From the NCBI GenBank assembly GCA_965243185.1, contig OZ251531.1:3286001-3350000 (forward strand): a stretch of DNA of 64,000 bases. Reading direction: 5' to 3'. Shown here one piece after another: positions 44,756-53,590 of this stretch (its first letter is position 1; every line of letters starts with the position of its first letter). The translations under genes were made by a program, and so were the position numbers. The notes under the pieces are model-generated. The model ran no database searches and had not been told where the DNA came from. It saw nothing but the letters and a program-made list of their open reading frames with translations. This stretch comes from CBDBCU01 sp965243185 (lineage in GTDB: Bacteria > Chloroflexota > Dehalococcoidia > Lucifugimonadales > UBA3495).

Positions 44756-45574
44756 CTAACGCTGCTTATACCCGGAACCGGCGACACGACCGCCTCGCAG
44801 CTTTACCCGCCCGCCGCCGCCTTGAAATGAACCGAAGCTGCTGCGGGATATGGCGGAACTGCCGCCGGCCCGGCTCACCGCGCTGCTCGAGCGGAAAGTC
44901 CCGGAGGACCGTTGCGTCTGCTGATAGCTTTGCCGGGCGGCGCTCGTGCTGCGCCCGGCTTCCTGATAGCGGGAACCAGCAAAGCCCTGCTGCCGAGTGG
45001 CATAGCGGCTGTTGCGCGCCACCTGCGTCCCGTAGCGGCTGGACTGGCGGTAGTTGGCCCGCTCCTGCCGGATCGTCGGCCCGTAGTTGGCCGGAGTATG
45101 GTAGAAGTAGGGGCCGCGGTTGAAACTGCTAATCAGCAAATAGGTAAAGAGGAAATCCCCGGCACCGAAGTGGCTGTTGTAGTAGCCGTTGGCGCCGTAA
45201 CCCCGCATATCATATTCCTCGTTGGCCTTGACGATGGAAAAGAGGCGGTCATCCTGGTTATCCTCAATATCGTTGCTGCCGTTCAGGTCCTCCCAACCCT
45301 CCAAAGTCAGCCGGTCGCCGTCCTGCAAGGCGCGAATCAGGATGATGCCGTCGCCCTCGTAAATTTCGTTGACCCGCTGCTCAAACTCCGTGGCGCTCTG
45401 GGAGTTCTTAAAGGCTTCCTGAACATCATCCAGGTTGATGCGGCCAGCGGCCCCGTCCGTCGCCGCCCATTCGTCATAGGAAGGGCCGCTACTGCACGCC
45501 GCCATCAGCGGCGCGCCGGCTACCATAGTTCCGGTAAAGACCGCCAGACCCCAGCGGCGAATTTTCAGCGCCAT
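44756..45574 (-). CDS. Lipoprotein with Ser/Arg/Gly-rich tail, unknown function
   Basis: The 272-aa protein has an N-terminal signal (LAVFTGTMVAGAPLMAACSS) with lipobox MAAC. A globular acidic domain follows (residues 30-115: QRVNEIYEGDGIILIRALQD, EDNQDDRLFSIV), then GYYNSHFGAGDFLFTYLLIS. The C-terminal 110 residues are low complexity, rich in Ser, Arg, Gly, Gln and Tyr (RSSSAVSRAGGSSAISRSSF). It lies 70 bp downstream of the SecA paralogue, making it a possible export substrate or partner. Confidence 0.75.
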   Translation of the reverse strand: MALKIRRWGLAVFTGTMVAGAPLMAACSSGPSYDEWAATDGAAGRINLDDVQEAFKNSQSATEFEQRVNEIYEGDGIILIRALQDGDRLTLEGWEDLNGSNDIEDNQDDRLFSIVKANEEYDMRGYGANGYYNSHFGAGDFLFTYLLISSFNRGPYFYHTPANYGPTIRQERANYRQSSRYGTQVARNSRYATRQQGFAGSRYQEAGRSTSAARQSYQQTQRSSGTFRSSSAVSRAGGSSAISRSSFGSFQGGGGRVKLRGGRVAGSGYKQR

Positions 45575-45644
45575 TTGCCTACCCCTTCTTTTAATTGCCC
45601 TGTTGACCCGGTTAATAGTTTCCCCTTGGCCGGCGGCGGTAACT

Positions 45645-48600
45645 TCAGCTTACCAGCATCGCCGCCCTTTCATCCAGTTGTACCGCCAGTGGTGCCGGCC
45701 CCGTTTCCCTTGCCAAGTCAGCCAGTGGAAAGACGCAGAGCCGGGACAGGAACAAATCAGCCCATTCCCCTTGAAACTGCCGCCAGGCCGCCGCGGCGTG
45801 GATGATGTAATCGGCTACCGCGGACTTATGCCCGTAACCGCCCAGCCGGGAGCTGACCGACAAGGCTTGCAGCCCCGCCCGGTAATCTTTCCACACTTCA
45901 TCCCCCGATTGCAACCGCAGCAGCCGCGCCAGTTCGCTGAAACGGCGGGCGCCCAACTGCCCTTGCCGGCTCGCCAAACGCTCCGTCAGCAACACCGCTA
46001 TTTCCCCCGGCAAAGCATCCAACGGCGCGCCGTAAAGTCCGGCCGCATTGACACCGTAACACTCCCCCAGCTCCTTTACCAGTTGGGAAAAGCAACCAGC
46101 ATAGTCAACATTATCCCCGTCCGGGAAATACCGGGCCACTATACGGGACGCCGCCCCTTGCGCCATAAAAATAGCGGATTCAAAGCCATCTGCGGCGGTC
46201 ATCAATTCCTGCCGGGCTTGGTAGTAGGCGGCGGTATGGGCGTCAGCAATGGCGGCATAGTCCTGCTGAATACTGCGCCGGGCGGCGGCGTCCCTTTCCG
46301 CCGCTTCCTGTAACTGCTCCAAGTAACCCTCCACTGCCTTGCCCTTAAAATAAACCCGGCCGGCGGCGTCCGTTTTTTGACCATCCGCAAAACCCGGCCG
46401 CCGGTCTCCCCGATAAGCCAGCAAAGGATCATCCCAGGAAAGGATAAACCGGGTTGCGCCAAACTGCCCCTGCCGTCCGCTCCGCCCTTTAAGCTGCCAA
46501 TCTACCCGGGCGGCATCGCTGAAAGCGGCGCTAATCACATAGAGACCCAAGCCAAACTCCAGCGGCTCCGGGGAAACCGACAGGGATTGAGCCGGCGGCA
46601 AATCGGCGCAACTTACCACCAGTTCAACCCGGTTCCCATCCCGCCGAGCGCAATCCAGCCCACGGTCGGCAGAGAGCGCAGCGGCCAGCAAGTCGGCTTC
46701 AGCAATAGTAGGGCAGCGGACGACTACCGGGCAATTTTCCCGGGCCAGCCGTTGGCGGAGCCGGGAAAGGCAGTTAGCGATAATACGTCCGTTCAAGTCC
46801 GATTCAAGAATAATATCTGTGCCGCGCCCGGCCATACTAGTCGCCACCGTCACCGCGCCGGCCGCCCCGGCCCGCCGCACAACCTCCGCTTCCCGATACC
46901 CGGTAACCGCGTTCAGCAAGTTGTGTTCAATCCCTTGTTCCGACAAGCTACGGTCGACCAATGCCGACTGCGCCACGGTCTGTACGCCCACCAGTACCGG
47001 CTGACCAATCGCTTGACCCTGCCGCACCGCGTCGGCAATGGCCGCCAACTGTTCCCCTTGACTGGCATAAACCCGACTAGGCAAATCCCGCCGCCGCAAG
47101 GGATGCGCGGTAGGCAAAGCCACTACCTCCCGGGAATAAAGCTGCTGAAACTCGGCGGCGGCGTCAACCGCCGTGCCGGTCATACCGGCCAAATGCCGGT
47201 AGCGGTTGGCAAAGCCCTGAACGGAAATCTGCGCCAAAGCCTCGCCCTCAGGATTAACCGCTACCCCTTCCTTGGCCTCCAGTGCCGGATGCAGCCCTTC
47301 CTGATACCGGCTATCCGGCCGAGGACGCCCGGTAGCCCGATCCAAGAGAATTATCCCCTCCTCAGCGACAATATAATCCTCATCCCTTTTCAGCAGCAGA
47401 TAGGCCCGCAGCAGTTGATACACCTGATTTGCCAAGTTCACCCGCCGGGCCTCCTGGCGGGAAAGATGGACGGCATCCGGATTAGCCCCGGCGTCATAGA
47501 AAGCCCCCAAGCGGTTCTCCAAAAACTCAACGCCCAAGGCGGTCAGGGTAACAAACCGCTGCTCCCGGTCAACCAGGCAATACAACCCCTCGGCCAAGTC
47601 CGGGTCGGGATAGTCAGAACCGTCCGGATAAAGGGCGGCCAATGCCCGGCGATAGGCGCGGGGTTCGGTCGCCGCCAGCCGCCGCAGCCGGTCATCATCC
47701 GGTTGGGCCAACAACACCCGCGCCATTAAGCCGGCGTAAGTTTTGCCATTAGGGGATTCTACTTCCAGCCGGTCAAGGCATTCCTCGGCCACCGTCCCTT
47801 GACGCGCCACCAATTCGGATACGGCTTGGTTAGCCCGCTCCAGAGTTTGCCGGTTCAACAGCGGCGCGCCGGCAATTATCAATGGCGTACGCGCTTCGTC
47901 AATGAGAGCCTGATCCCCTTCATCAATGATGATGGTATCGAGTTGCCCCTGCACCTGCTCCGCCCGGGCGGTTTTCAAGTTGTCTCGCAGAAAGTCAAAA
48001 CCAAACTCCCGCAAAGTGCCATAGACCACCTGCTGACCGTAGGCATAGCGGCGTTCCCCGTCCACCATCGAACTCAGCACATTGTCAACGCTAATGCCCA
48101 AGGAGCGGTACACCGGAGCCAGCAGTTCGCAATCCCGGGCCGCCAAGTAATCGTTGGCCGTAGCAATCTGGACAGCGCGGCCGTGCCAGGCGTGCAATAC
48201 AGCAGGAAAGGCGGCCGCAACAGTTTTGCCCTCCCCGGCATTCAGCTCAACTATTTTGCCCCGAAACAGATGCAGCCCCGCCAAAAGCTGCTCATCAGTG
48301 GGCTGAAATTGCAGCAGATTGCCGGTATCCTTGCGGCCCAAGGCTTGGTAAAACTCCGCCGGCAGCAAAATATCCCATCCGTAGCGGGCCGGCAGTTCCC
48401 CCTGCACCCGGCGCAAAGTCTCAATGATAAGCTGCTCATCCTCATCCAAGCCGGCCGCCGCCATGCTCGAACACGAACATTGAGCCAACTGCCAATACCG
48501 CTCCAAGTTCTGCCGGTCAAAAGCCGGGTCAAAAATACGCCAATAACCCAAGCGGCGGCGGATGCTCTCCTCAGTTATGGCAAAGGTTTCGACTATCCCG

Positions 48601-48854
48601 GATTCCAGGTCCGCCGGTTTAAGAGTTGCCTGAATATGCTTCAGCCCATCCCGCAACTCCCCATCCGACCAGTTTGCCAAATCCCTAACCGAGCGGCAGC
48701 GGCGGATGGCACACAGCAGTTGATGTTCGGGGCAAGACCGCCCGGTTGCCAACCGACCCTTTAGCCCGGCCCATGGCGCAAGGCGGCGGCCATCCGGGGC
48801 GGCCGTGTCAATGCTGCCGGTCAACTCCGGGAAAAAGCCGGCCGTTGGGTTCAT
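45645..48854 (-). CDS. Divergent SecA paralogue
   Basis: SecA is the ATPase that drives proteins through SecYEG. This 1069-aa version keeps the motor: PTDEQLLAGLHLFRGKIVEL and NAGEGKT (Walker A, about 205-211), IIIDEGDQALIDEARTPLII (box II DEGD in place of DEVD, about 311), GMTGTA, ATSMAGRGTDI and the SecA-specific QLKGRSGRQGQFGATRFILS. It has about 100 extra N-terminal residues compared with housekeeping SecA and no C-terminal zinc-binding CxC motif. Its start overlaps the transglutaminase-like gene stop by 4 bp. It looks like a specialised second SecA; the main secA is not in the window. Confidence 0.88.
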   Translation of the reverse strand: MNPTAGFFPELTGSIDTAAPDGRRLAPWAGLKGRLATGRSCPEHQLLCAIRRCRSVRDLANWSDGELRDGLKHIQATLKPADLESGIVETFAITEESIRRRLGYWRIFDPAFDRQNLERYWQLAQCSCSSMAAAGLDEDEQLIIETLRRVQGELPARYGWDILLPAEFYQALGRKDTGNLLQFQPTDEQLLAGLHLFRGKIVELNAGEGKTVAAAFPAVLHAWHGRAVQIATANDYLAARDCELLAPVYRSLGISVDNVLSSMVDGERRYAYGQQVVYGTLREFGFDFLRDNLKTARAEQVQGQLDTIIIDEGDQALIDEARTPLIIAGAPLLNRQTLERANQAVSELVARQGTVAEECLDRLEVESPNGKTYAGLMARVLLAQPDDDRLRRLAATEPRAYRRALAALYPDGSDYPDPDLAEGLYCLVDREQRFVTLTALGVEFLENRLGAFYDAGANPDAVHLSRQEARRVNLANQVYQLLRAYLLLKRDEDYIVAEEGIILLDRATGRPRPDSRYQEGLHPALEAKEGVAVNPEGEALAQISVQGFANRYRHLAGMTGTAVDAAAEFQQLYSREVVALPTAHPLRRRDLPSRVYASQGEQLAAIADAVRQGQAIGQPVLVGVQTVAQSALVDRSLSEQGIEHNLLNAVTGYREAEVVRRAGAAGAVTVATSMAGRGTDIILESDLNGRIIANCLSRLRQRLARENCPVVVRCPTIAEADLLAAALSADRGLDCARRDGNRVELVVSCADLPPAQSLSVSPEPLEFGLGLYVISAAFSDAARVDWQLKGRSGRQGQFGATRFILSWDDPLLAYRGDRRPGFADGQKTDAAGRVYFKGKAVEGYLEQLQEAAERDAAARRSIQQDYAAIADAHTAAYYQARQELMTAADGFESAIFMAQGAASRIVARYFPDGDNVDYAGCFSQLVKELGECYGVNAAGLYGAPLDALPGEIAVLLTERLASRQGQLGARRFSELARLLRLQSGDEVWKDYRAGLQALSVSSRLGGYGHKSAVADYIIHAAAAWRQFQGEWADLFLSRLCVFPLADLARETGPAPLAVQLDERAAMLVS

Positions 48855-50275
48855 TCCCGACTTTCCCCCTTTTCCGGCGTGCGGTCGAACCGGAATATCA
48901 CCAAACCGGCGCTATGGCCCGGCTTGTCCCATTCATTATAACGTTGCACTAGATGGTCTTGGGCGGCGCAGATTTTGGCCGCCGCTGCCGGTTGGGCGGC
49001 GGCTAGCTGGCGGCCCAAAGGCGCGTCCAGCGTCCACTCCCGGTTGACTTCCCCGGCAAAGCCGGCCCGGCGGGCAATGTCCAGATACTCCCGGCGCAGC
49101 CGCTGGTACTCCGGTTCGCTGCGGTACGGCAAGGGCGTAACATAAAAGTCGGCGGACAGGTACAACCCCAATTCGTTCTCAAAAACCTGCGCCATATCAG
49201 TATCGACCAGCCAACCCTCCATTGCAAAAAATAGGTTCTGCGGAATATCTTGCGGCACCCGGTGGTAGTAATAATCCTCGACCGCCTCAACCATCCGGAC
49301 CCTGACCGGCCGCTTGCCGCTATCCCTCAGCATCGCCTCAGCTTCCGCACCCTGGACAAACAGGAACGGTATATTGCCGTTGGTCGCGTCCACCAGCAGG
49401 GGCGCGCCGTCAACATCGTACAACAGGGCAGTGTGCTGCCAGTAACGCATATAGCGTTTGGCAAAACGGAAGTCAAAAGTAGTCAGCAGTTCCCGCAGCT
49501 TGTCCACCGGCGCCGGCGCCACCGCATTGTCCCCGGCAATCAGATACTCCGATTCCAGCCCGTAGTGGTCCGTCAGAAACTTCAGGGCTTGCACCTTTTC
49601 CGTGCAGATGCCCCCGGAACCGGCGGCGATATTCCGCGCCGTTTCATCCCCGGTCTTGAACATCAGCTTATCCCCGATAAATCGGGAATAATTCTCAAAA
49701 TCACTGCGCCAGATACGCCGGCCCAAAGCCTTGACCAACTGCCGCTGCCGTTCCCCGCTATCCAGACGCAGCGCCTTTTCAGCCGCCGCCGGCCCGTAGT
49801 CCCCAGTCAGGGTATTTTGGACAAACCCGGCAAAAAAATCCGGGTCAGCAGCCCAGCGGCGGCGGTGAAAGCCGGCCCAATTGCGATGGTAGCCGACATT
49901 GGCCCGGTCAATCGACAGGTCAATAACCGAAACCTCAGTATCCCCGATCTTTGCATTCGCCCTGACCGGCGGCCTTTCCAAATCGACCGGCTGCTCCTGC
50001 TGCCGCAAAACAATACCCGAAAACAAATCCCCCAACCGTCCCCGGTCATCGCAGCGATAGACCAAATCCTTCAAACCTTGCAGCATCGGTCGGGCCTCGG
50101 CAGTAATTGCGCCCTCCCGCAGCAATTCCGCCGCCGGGCAATTCCGGAGATATTTGTCCAGCAGTTGGCGCACCGTCAATTGCCCGTCCGCCGGGTCAAT
50201 CCGCAACGCCGCCCGCCGCATGGTCAGGGTATCAGTGAACTGGAGGAGCAAAGGGCCGGATTGGATTGCTGCCAT
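48851..50275 (-). CDS. Transglutaminase-like protein coupled to a SecA paralogue
   Basis: A Cys-His-Asp triad in transglutaminase/NAT order is visible: SGGICTEKVQALKFL (C224), YWQHTALLYDVDG (H281) and LLVDATNGNIPF (D296). The protein has no signal or membrane helix, so it should act in the cytoplasm. The frame is open to TTG 50317 with no ribosome site; I use ATG 50275 (474 aa). It overlaps the SecA paralogue by 4 bp (ATGA), implying joint synthesis. The N-terminal 200 residues match nothing I know. The catalytic role is inferred from the triad only. Confidence 0.68.
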   Translation of the reverse strand: MAAIQSGPLLLQFTDTLTMRRAALRIDPADGQLTVRQLLDKYLRNCPAAELLREGAITAEARPMLQGLKDLVYRCDDRGRLGDLFSGIVLRQQEQPVDLERPPVRANAKIGDTEVSVIDLSIDRANVGYHRNWAGFHRRRWAADPDFFAGFVQNTLTGDYGPAAAEKALRLDSGERQRQLVKALGRRIWRSDFENYSRFIGDKLMFKTGDETARNIAAGSGGICTEKVQALKFLTDHYGLESEYLIAGDNAVAPAPVDKLRELLTTFDFRFAKRYMRYWQHTALLYDVDGAPLLVDATNGNIPFLFVQGAEAEAMLRDSGKRPVRVRMVEAVEDYYYHRVPQDIPQNLFFAMEGWLVDTDMAQVFENELGLYLSADFYVTPLPYRSEPEYQRLRREYLDIARRAGFAGEVNREWTLDAPLGRQLAAAQPAAAAKICAAQDHLVQRYNEWDKPGHSAGLVIFRFDRTPEKGESRE

Positions 50276-50350
50276 TGCGCCCACCGCCGGGCTGTCGGTT
50301 GGAACGGGAATAAGCAAGTAGGGGAAAAGGTGATGAGAAAAGCGGATCAG

Positions 50351-50426
<76 letters not shown>

Positions 50427-50556
50427 ACAAGATGGGAAACATCAAGCCTGCAACTATTATACTATAAAGTTGGCGGGCATGGTAGTAGGTAAAAGACAGT
50501 TTGAGGAAATTTCCTCGAAGTAATTTGGGACTAAGTAACACCATCCAGCAAAATTC

Positions 50557-50585
50557 TTGACATTCGACTCGGATATGAGTATCAT
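50557..50585 (+). promoter_or_regulatory. Promoter with overlapping inverted repeat, upstream of the R-M fusion gene
   Basis: TTGACA (50557-50562), a 17-bp spacer and TATCAT (50580-50585) are near consensus. The spacer holds ACTC-GGATAT-GAGT, an inverted repeat that could bind a repressor. The coding start is 31 bp further on. Confidence 0.65.
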
Positions 50586-50615
50586 AAGGGTGATTCGTAT
50601 GGAGCAGAGCCAGCC

Positions 50616-52928
50616 GTGACGATAGACAGCGAGTTTCGCTCTTACCAATATATTCGCGAATCTCTCCAGGATCTGGGGTGGGATACTCGGAATCCTCGGA
50701 GGGGAGGCTCTGTTTACACCCAAGGCGAGTTCCGCCGCCACGACCCTTTGTTGACGGTTGCCTTGGGAAATCGAGCTCCAGAGAACGTTGTACGGATCTC
50801 CTGGAGAGGAGGGATGTGCTACTGGGTCATCGAGGCAAAGGCTGACCTCAACGGCTTGGAAGTGGCCCTTGACGAAGCCCGGACCTACGCCGATTCGATT
50901 AACCGGATCAGCGAGGGAAGTGCCCGCTTTGCTACCGGAGTATCGGGCACTCCGGACCATTCCATTTACATTGAAACTCACTACTGGAACGGGAGTGAGT
51001 GGCATCGGGTTTCCATCAACAACTATGATGCCACGGGGTTACTTACCGTAGAGCAATGCCGGAGGATTCTTGACCAGAACAACCACGAGGCCGATTATTT
51101 CGACGACGACCCCGACAGGTTTCTGCGAAAGGCTCACGCCATCAACAAAACCCTCCATTCCAACGAGATACCCATTGGCGACCGAGCCAGACTCTTGGCC
51201 TCACTTCTCTTGGCTTTAGCCCACGATCCCAACCTGCCTTTGCACGAAACCACCACCCGGATGGTTCGTGAAGTAAATGGTTGCATCTTGGACTTCTTGG
51301 GATCGCATGGGAAGCGCAATTTTGCCCCCGCAGTCCAGCTCACTGAGCCAGTATCGGAGTCCAATCACTATAAGTACCGGCGGGCTATAGTGGAGACGTT
51401 GCAACATCTCCGTGAGATGAATATACGCTCTGCTATCAATAGCGGAGACGACTCCCTTGGAAAGTTTTATGAAACTTTCCTCAAATACGCCAACGGTGCC
51501 AAGGAGATGGGGATAGTCCTAACTCCTCGTCACATCACTAAGTTTGCCGTAGATGTGGTAGGAGTAGGCCCTGACGACAAAGTCTTCGACCCTGCCTGTG
51601 GAACAGGTGGATTCTTGGTATCTGCAATGGACGGTATGAGGAGGCTTTTGGATTCCGAACCGTATTCGGCCTTCAAAAACGATGGCTTGTTCGGCGTTGA
51701 GCAACGTGACGACGTATATGGACTCGCTCTCGTGAACATGATTTTCCGGGGTGATGGGAAATCCCATATCGAGAATGGGAATTGCTTTGACTACGAGTTT
51801 TGGCAGCGTGATGGTCAGGTGTTCCATCAGCCGAGAAGTAACAGGCATCCACGGCTCGAGGGCGCAACGCGACCCTTTTCTAAAGTTCTGATGAACCCTC
51901 CTTTCAAACTGGAGGGGACTTCTGAAACTGAGTTTGTGGATTACGCTCTAACCCAAACTCAAAGGAACGGAGTTCTTTTTGCGATTCTTCCTCACGTGGC
52001 CATTGAGGGAAAGTCCTATTCCGCTTGGCGACAAGAACTCCTGAAAAGGCACTCTCTTAAGGCCGTCATAAAGTTCGACAAGAACTTGTTCTATCCCGTT
52101 ACCGAAAGCACGTACGGGGTCATCGTAGAAGCACATATTCCTCACAGTGCCGATACGAAAGTCCTCTTGGGGGTACTGTTCGACGATAACCACCGACCGC
52201 AACGATCTAAACTGCTCTCTGAACACGAAGCAGTGGACAACGTGTCGCAAATGACCGAAATGTTAAGACGCTTTCTTTCAGGTAGGCCGTTGCGCTACTC
52301 CAGTAAGCCCAGGGAATTCGTCCTGAGTGCTATTAACTCAGAGACATTCGCACCCGAGGCTTACTTACCAAGCGGTCTGCCAGAGACCGCTACGAGTTCG
52401 TCAGTCCGGCGTATCAGCTTGGTTACGGCTAAGCAACTGGTTGAGGAACACCATAGTCAACACAACCGGGGCAACATTGAGCCGGTCCAACTACGGGTTT
52501 TCCCCTTGCTCCAACTGGTAAGCGAGGTCATCTCTCCACCGCTAAAAACCCTCAAAAATCTACCTGAGGGGCCGATCCCTGTGATCTCCGCAACATCAAA
52601 AGATAATGGCATCGCCGGATGGCGCGATGTCCCCGTTGATTTGTGCCTGCGAGATTGCATCACGATCTCTCGAATCCATAACACGAAGCCTTGTGAGGCT
52701 TTCTGGCATCCATACGATTTTTCCGCATTGAGCGGAAAGGTTCACATAGTTAAGCCAATTGCAGATCTCGTTGATAACGAGGCTGCTGTACTTTATCTCT
52801 GCCAAGCTATCACGTCTGGAAACGCTTGGCGCTATGACTATGCGAGGCAAGTCAAGCTAGAAGAAATTGAAGTCTATTTGCCTGTCATTGGGAACGCTCT
52901 AGACATTGATGCCATGGGGACGCTTTAG
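50616..52928 (+). CDS. Single-polypeptide restriction-modification enzyme (type IIG-like)
   Basis: The 770-aa protein joins three parts. Residues 1-150 look like a type I HsdR-N/PD-(D/E)xK nuclease (YWVIEAKADLNGL, E73 and K75). Residues about 270-560 are an N6-adenine methylase of the HsdM type, with VFDPACGTGGFLVSAMDGM (D325 onward) and LMNPPF (N427). The last 200 residues resemble a target-recognition half (PVISATSKDNGIAG). This makes it a type IIG or IIB-like enzyme able to cut and methylate. Start is GTG 50616. Base use is clearly more AT-rich than its neighbours, and it adjoins a tRNA gene, both signs of transfer. Confidence 0.84.
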   Translation: MTIDSEFRSYQYIRESLQDLGWDTRNPRRGGSVYTQGEFRRHDPLLTVALGNRAPENVVRISWRGGMCYWVIEAKADLNGLEVALDEARTYADSINRISEGSARFATGVSGTPDHSIYIETHYWNGSEWHRVSINNYDATGLLTVEQCRRILDQNNHEADYFDDDPDRFLRKAHAINKTLHSNEIPIGDRARLLASLLLALAHDPNLPLHETTTRMVREVNGCILDFLGSHGKRNFAPAVQLTEPVSESNHYKYRRAIVETLQHLREMNIRSAINSGDDSLGKFYETFLKYANGAKEMGIVLTPRHITKFAVDVVGVGPDDKVFDPACGTGGFLVSAMDGMRRLLDSEPYSAFKNDGLFGVEQRDDVYGLALVNMIFRGDGKSHIENGNCFDYEFWQRDGQVFHQPRSNRHPRLEGATRPFSKVLMNPPFKLEGTSETEFVDYALTQTQRNGVLFAILPHVAIEGKSYSAWRQELLKRHSLKAVIKFDKNLFYPVTESTYGVIVEAHIPHSADTKVLLGVLFDDNHRPQRSKLLSEHEAVDNVSQMTEMLRRFLSGRPLRYSSKPREFVLSAINSETFAPEAYLPSGLPETATSSSVRRISLVTAKQLVEEHHSQHNRGNIEPVQLRVFPLLQLVSEVISPPLKTLKNLPEGPIPVISATSKDNGIAGWRDVPVDLCLRDCITISRIHNTKPCEAFWHPYDFSALSGKVHIVKPIADLVDNEAAVLYLCQAITSGNAWRYDYARQVKLEEIEVYLPVIGNALDIDAMGTL

Positions 52929-52968
52929 CAGGCACTTGAGAAAACTGTCAGAATACCTTATTCCCCCA

Positions 52969-53532
52969 TCACTCCAGCATCTCCTCAGCAATCTCCGTCA
53001 ACTTTTCCAAATTCAGCACCCCGTCCCACTTGCGGTGGATTTGCCCCTCGGCGTTGACAAATACGGTCGTAGGCAAGCCCAGCACCCGGTAGTTCTGTAG
53101 CACTTGGTCGTCGGCGGTATAGCCGGCCGGGTAGGTTACGCCCAAGTCCGCCAGCAGATTTTGCGCGTCCTCCTGGCTGCCCAGGTTCATAAACTGACCC
53201 AAGTCCACCCCGATAAGAGTAACCCGGCCGGCAAAGTTATCCTGAAACTCCTGAAACTCCGGCATCTCCGCCCGGCACGGCGGACAAAGCCCAGCCCAAA
53301 AATTCAGCGCCACCGGCTGGCCCCGCAGTTGGGACAATTGCAACTCGGCGCCGTCCAACTGCTCCTGACCCTGATACAGCGCAATCGAAAAATCATAAGC
53401 CGGTTCCGGGGATTCACTAGCCGGAGCGGCACAAGCGGCGGCCAGTAACAGCAGCACGGCCGCCGCCGGCACTAAAAAACCGGCGCGGCGGCAACGGCGC
53501 AATTCTACTCCCCAGTCCGATTGATTTGCCAT
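52969..53532 (-). CDS. TlpA/ResA-like thioredoxin lipoprotein
   Basis: The 187-residue protein has a signal peptide with lipobox AAAC and a thioredoxin domain with FWAGLCPPCRAEMPEFQEF; CPPC is the redox pair. The cis-Pro loop LGLPTTVFVNAEGQIHRKWDG is intact. Such proteins reduce apocytochromes c or other exported cysteines outside the membrane, which would suit the di-haem cytochrome encoded at 40555, though the genes are not adjacent. It lies 59 bp downstream of mfd on the same strand. Confidence 0.9.
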   Translation of the reverse strand: MANQSDWGVELRRCRRAGFLVPAAAVLLLLAAACAAPASESPEPAYDFSIALYQGQEQLDGAELQLSQLRGQPVALNFWAGLCPPCRAEMPEFQEFQDNFAGRVTLIGVDLGQFMNLGSQEDAQNLLADLGVTYPAGYTADDQVLQNYRVLGLPTTVFVNAEGQIHRKWDGVLNLEKLTEIAEEMLE

Positions 53533-53590
53533 CCCTTGGTAACTCTCCCAGGCGGTCGCTTCCGGTCCTATTACGCCCCGGCCGGCAGTT

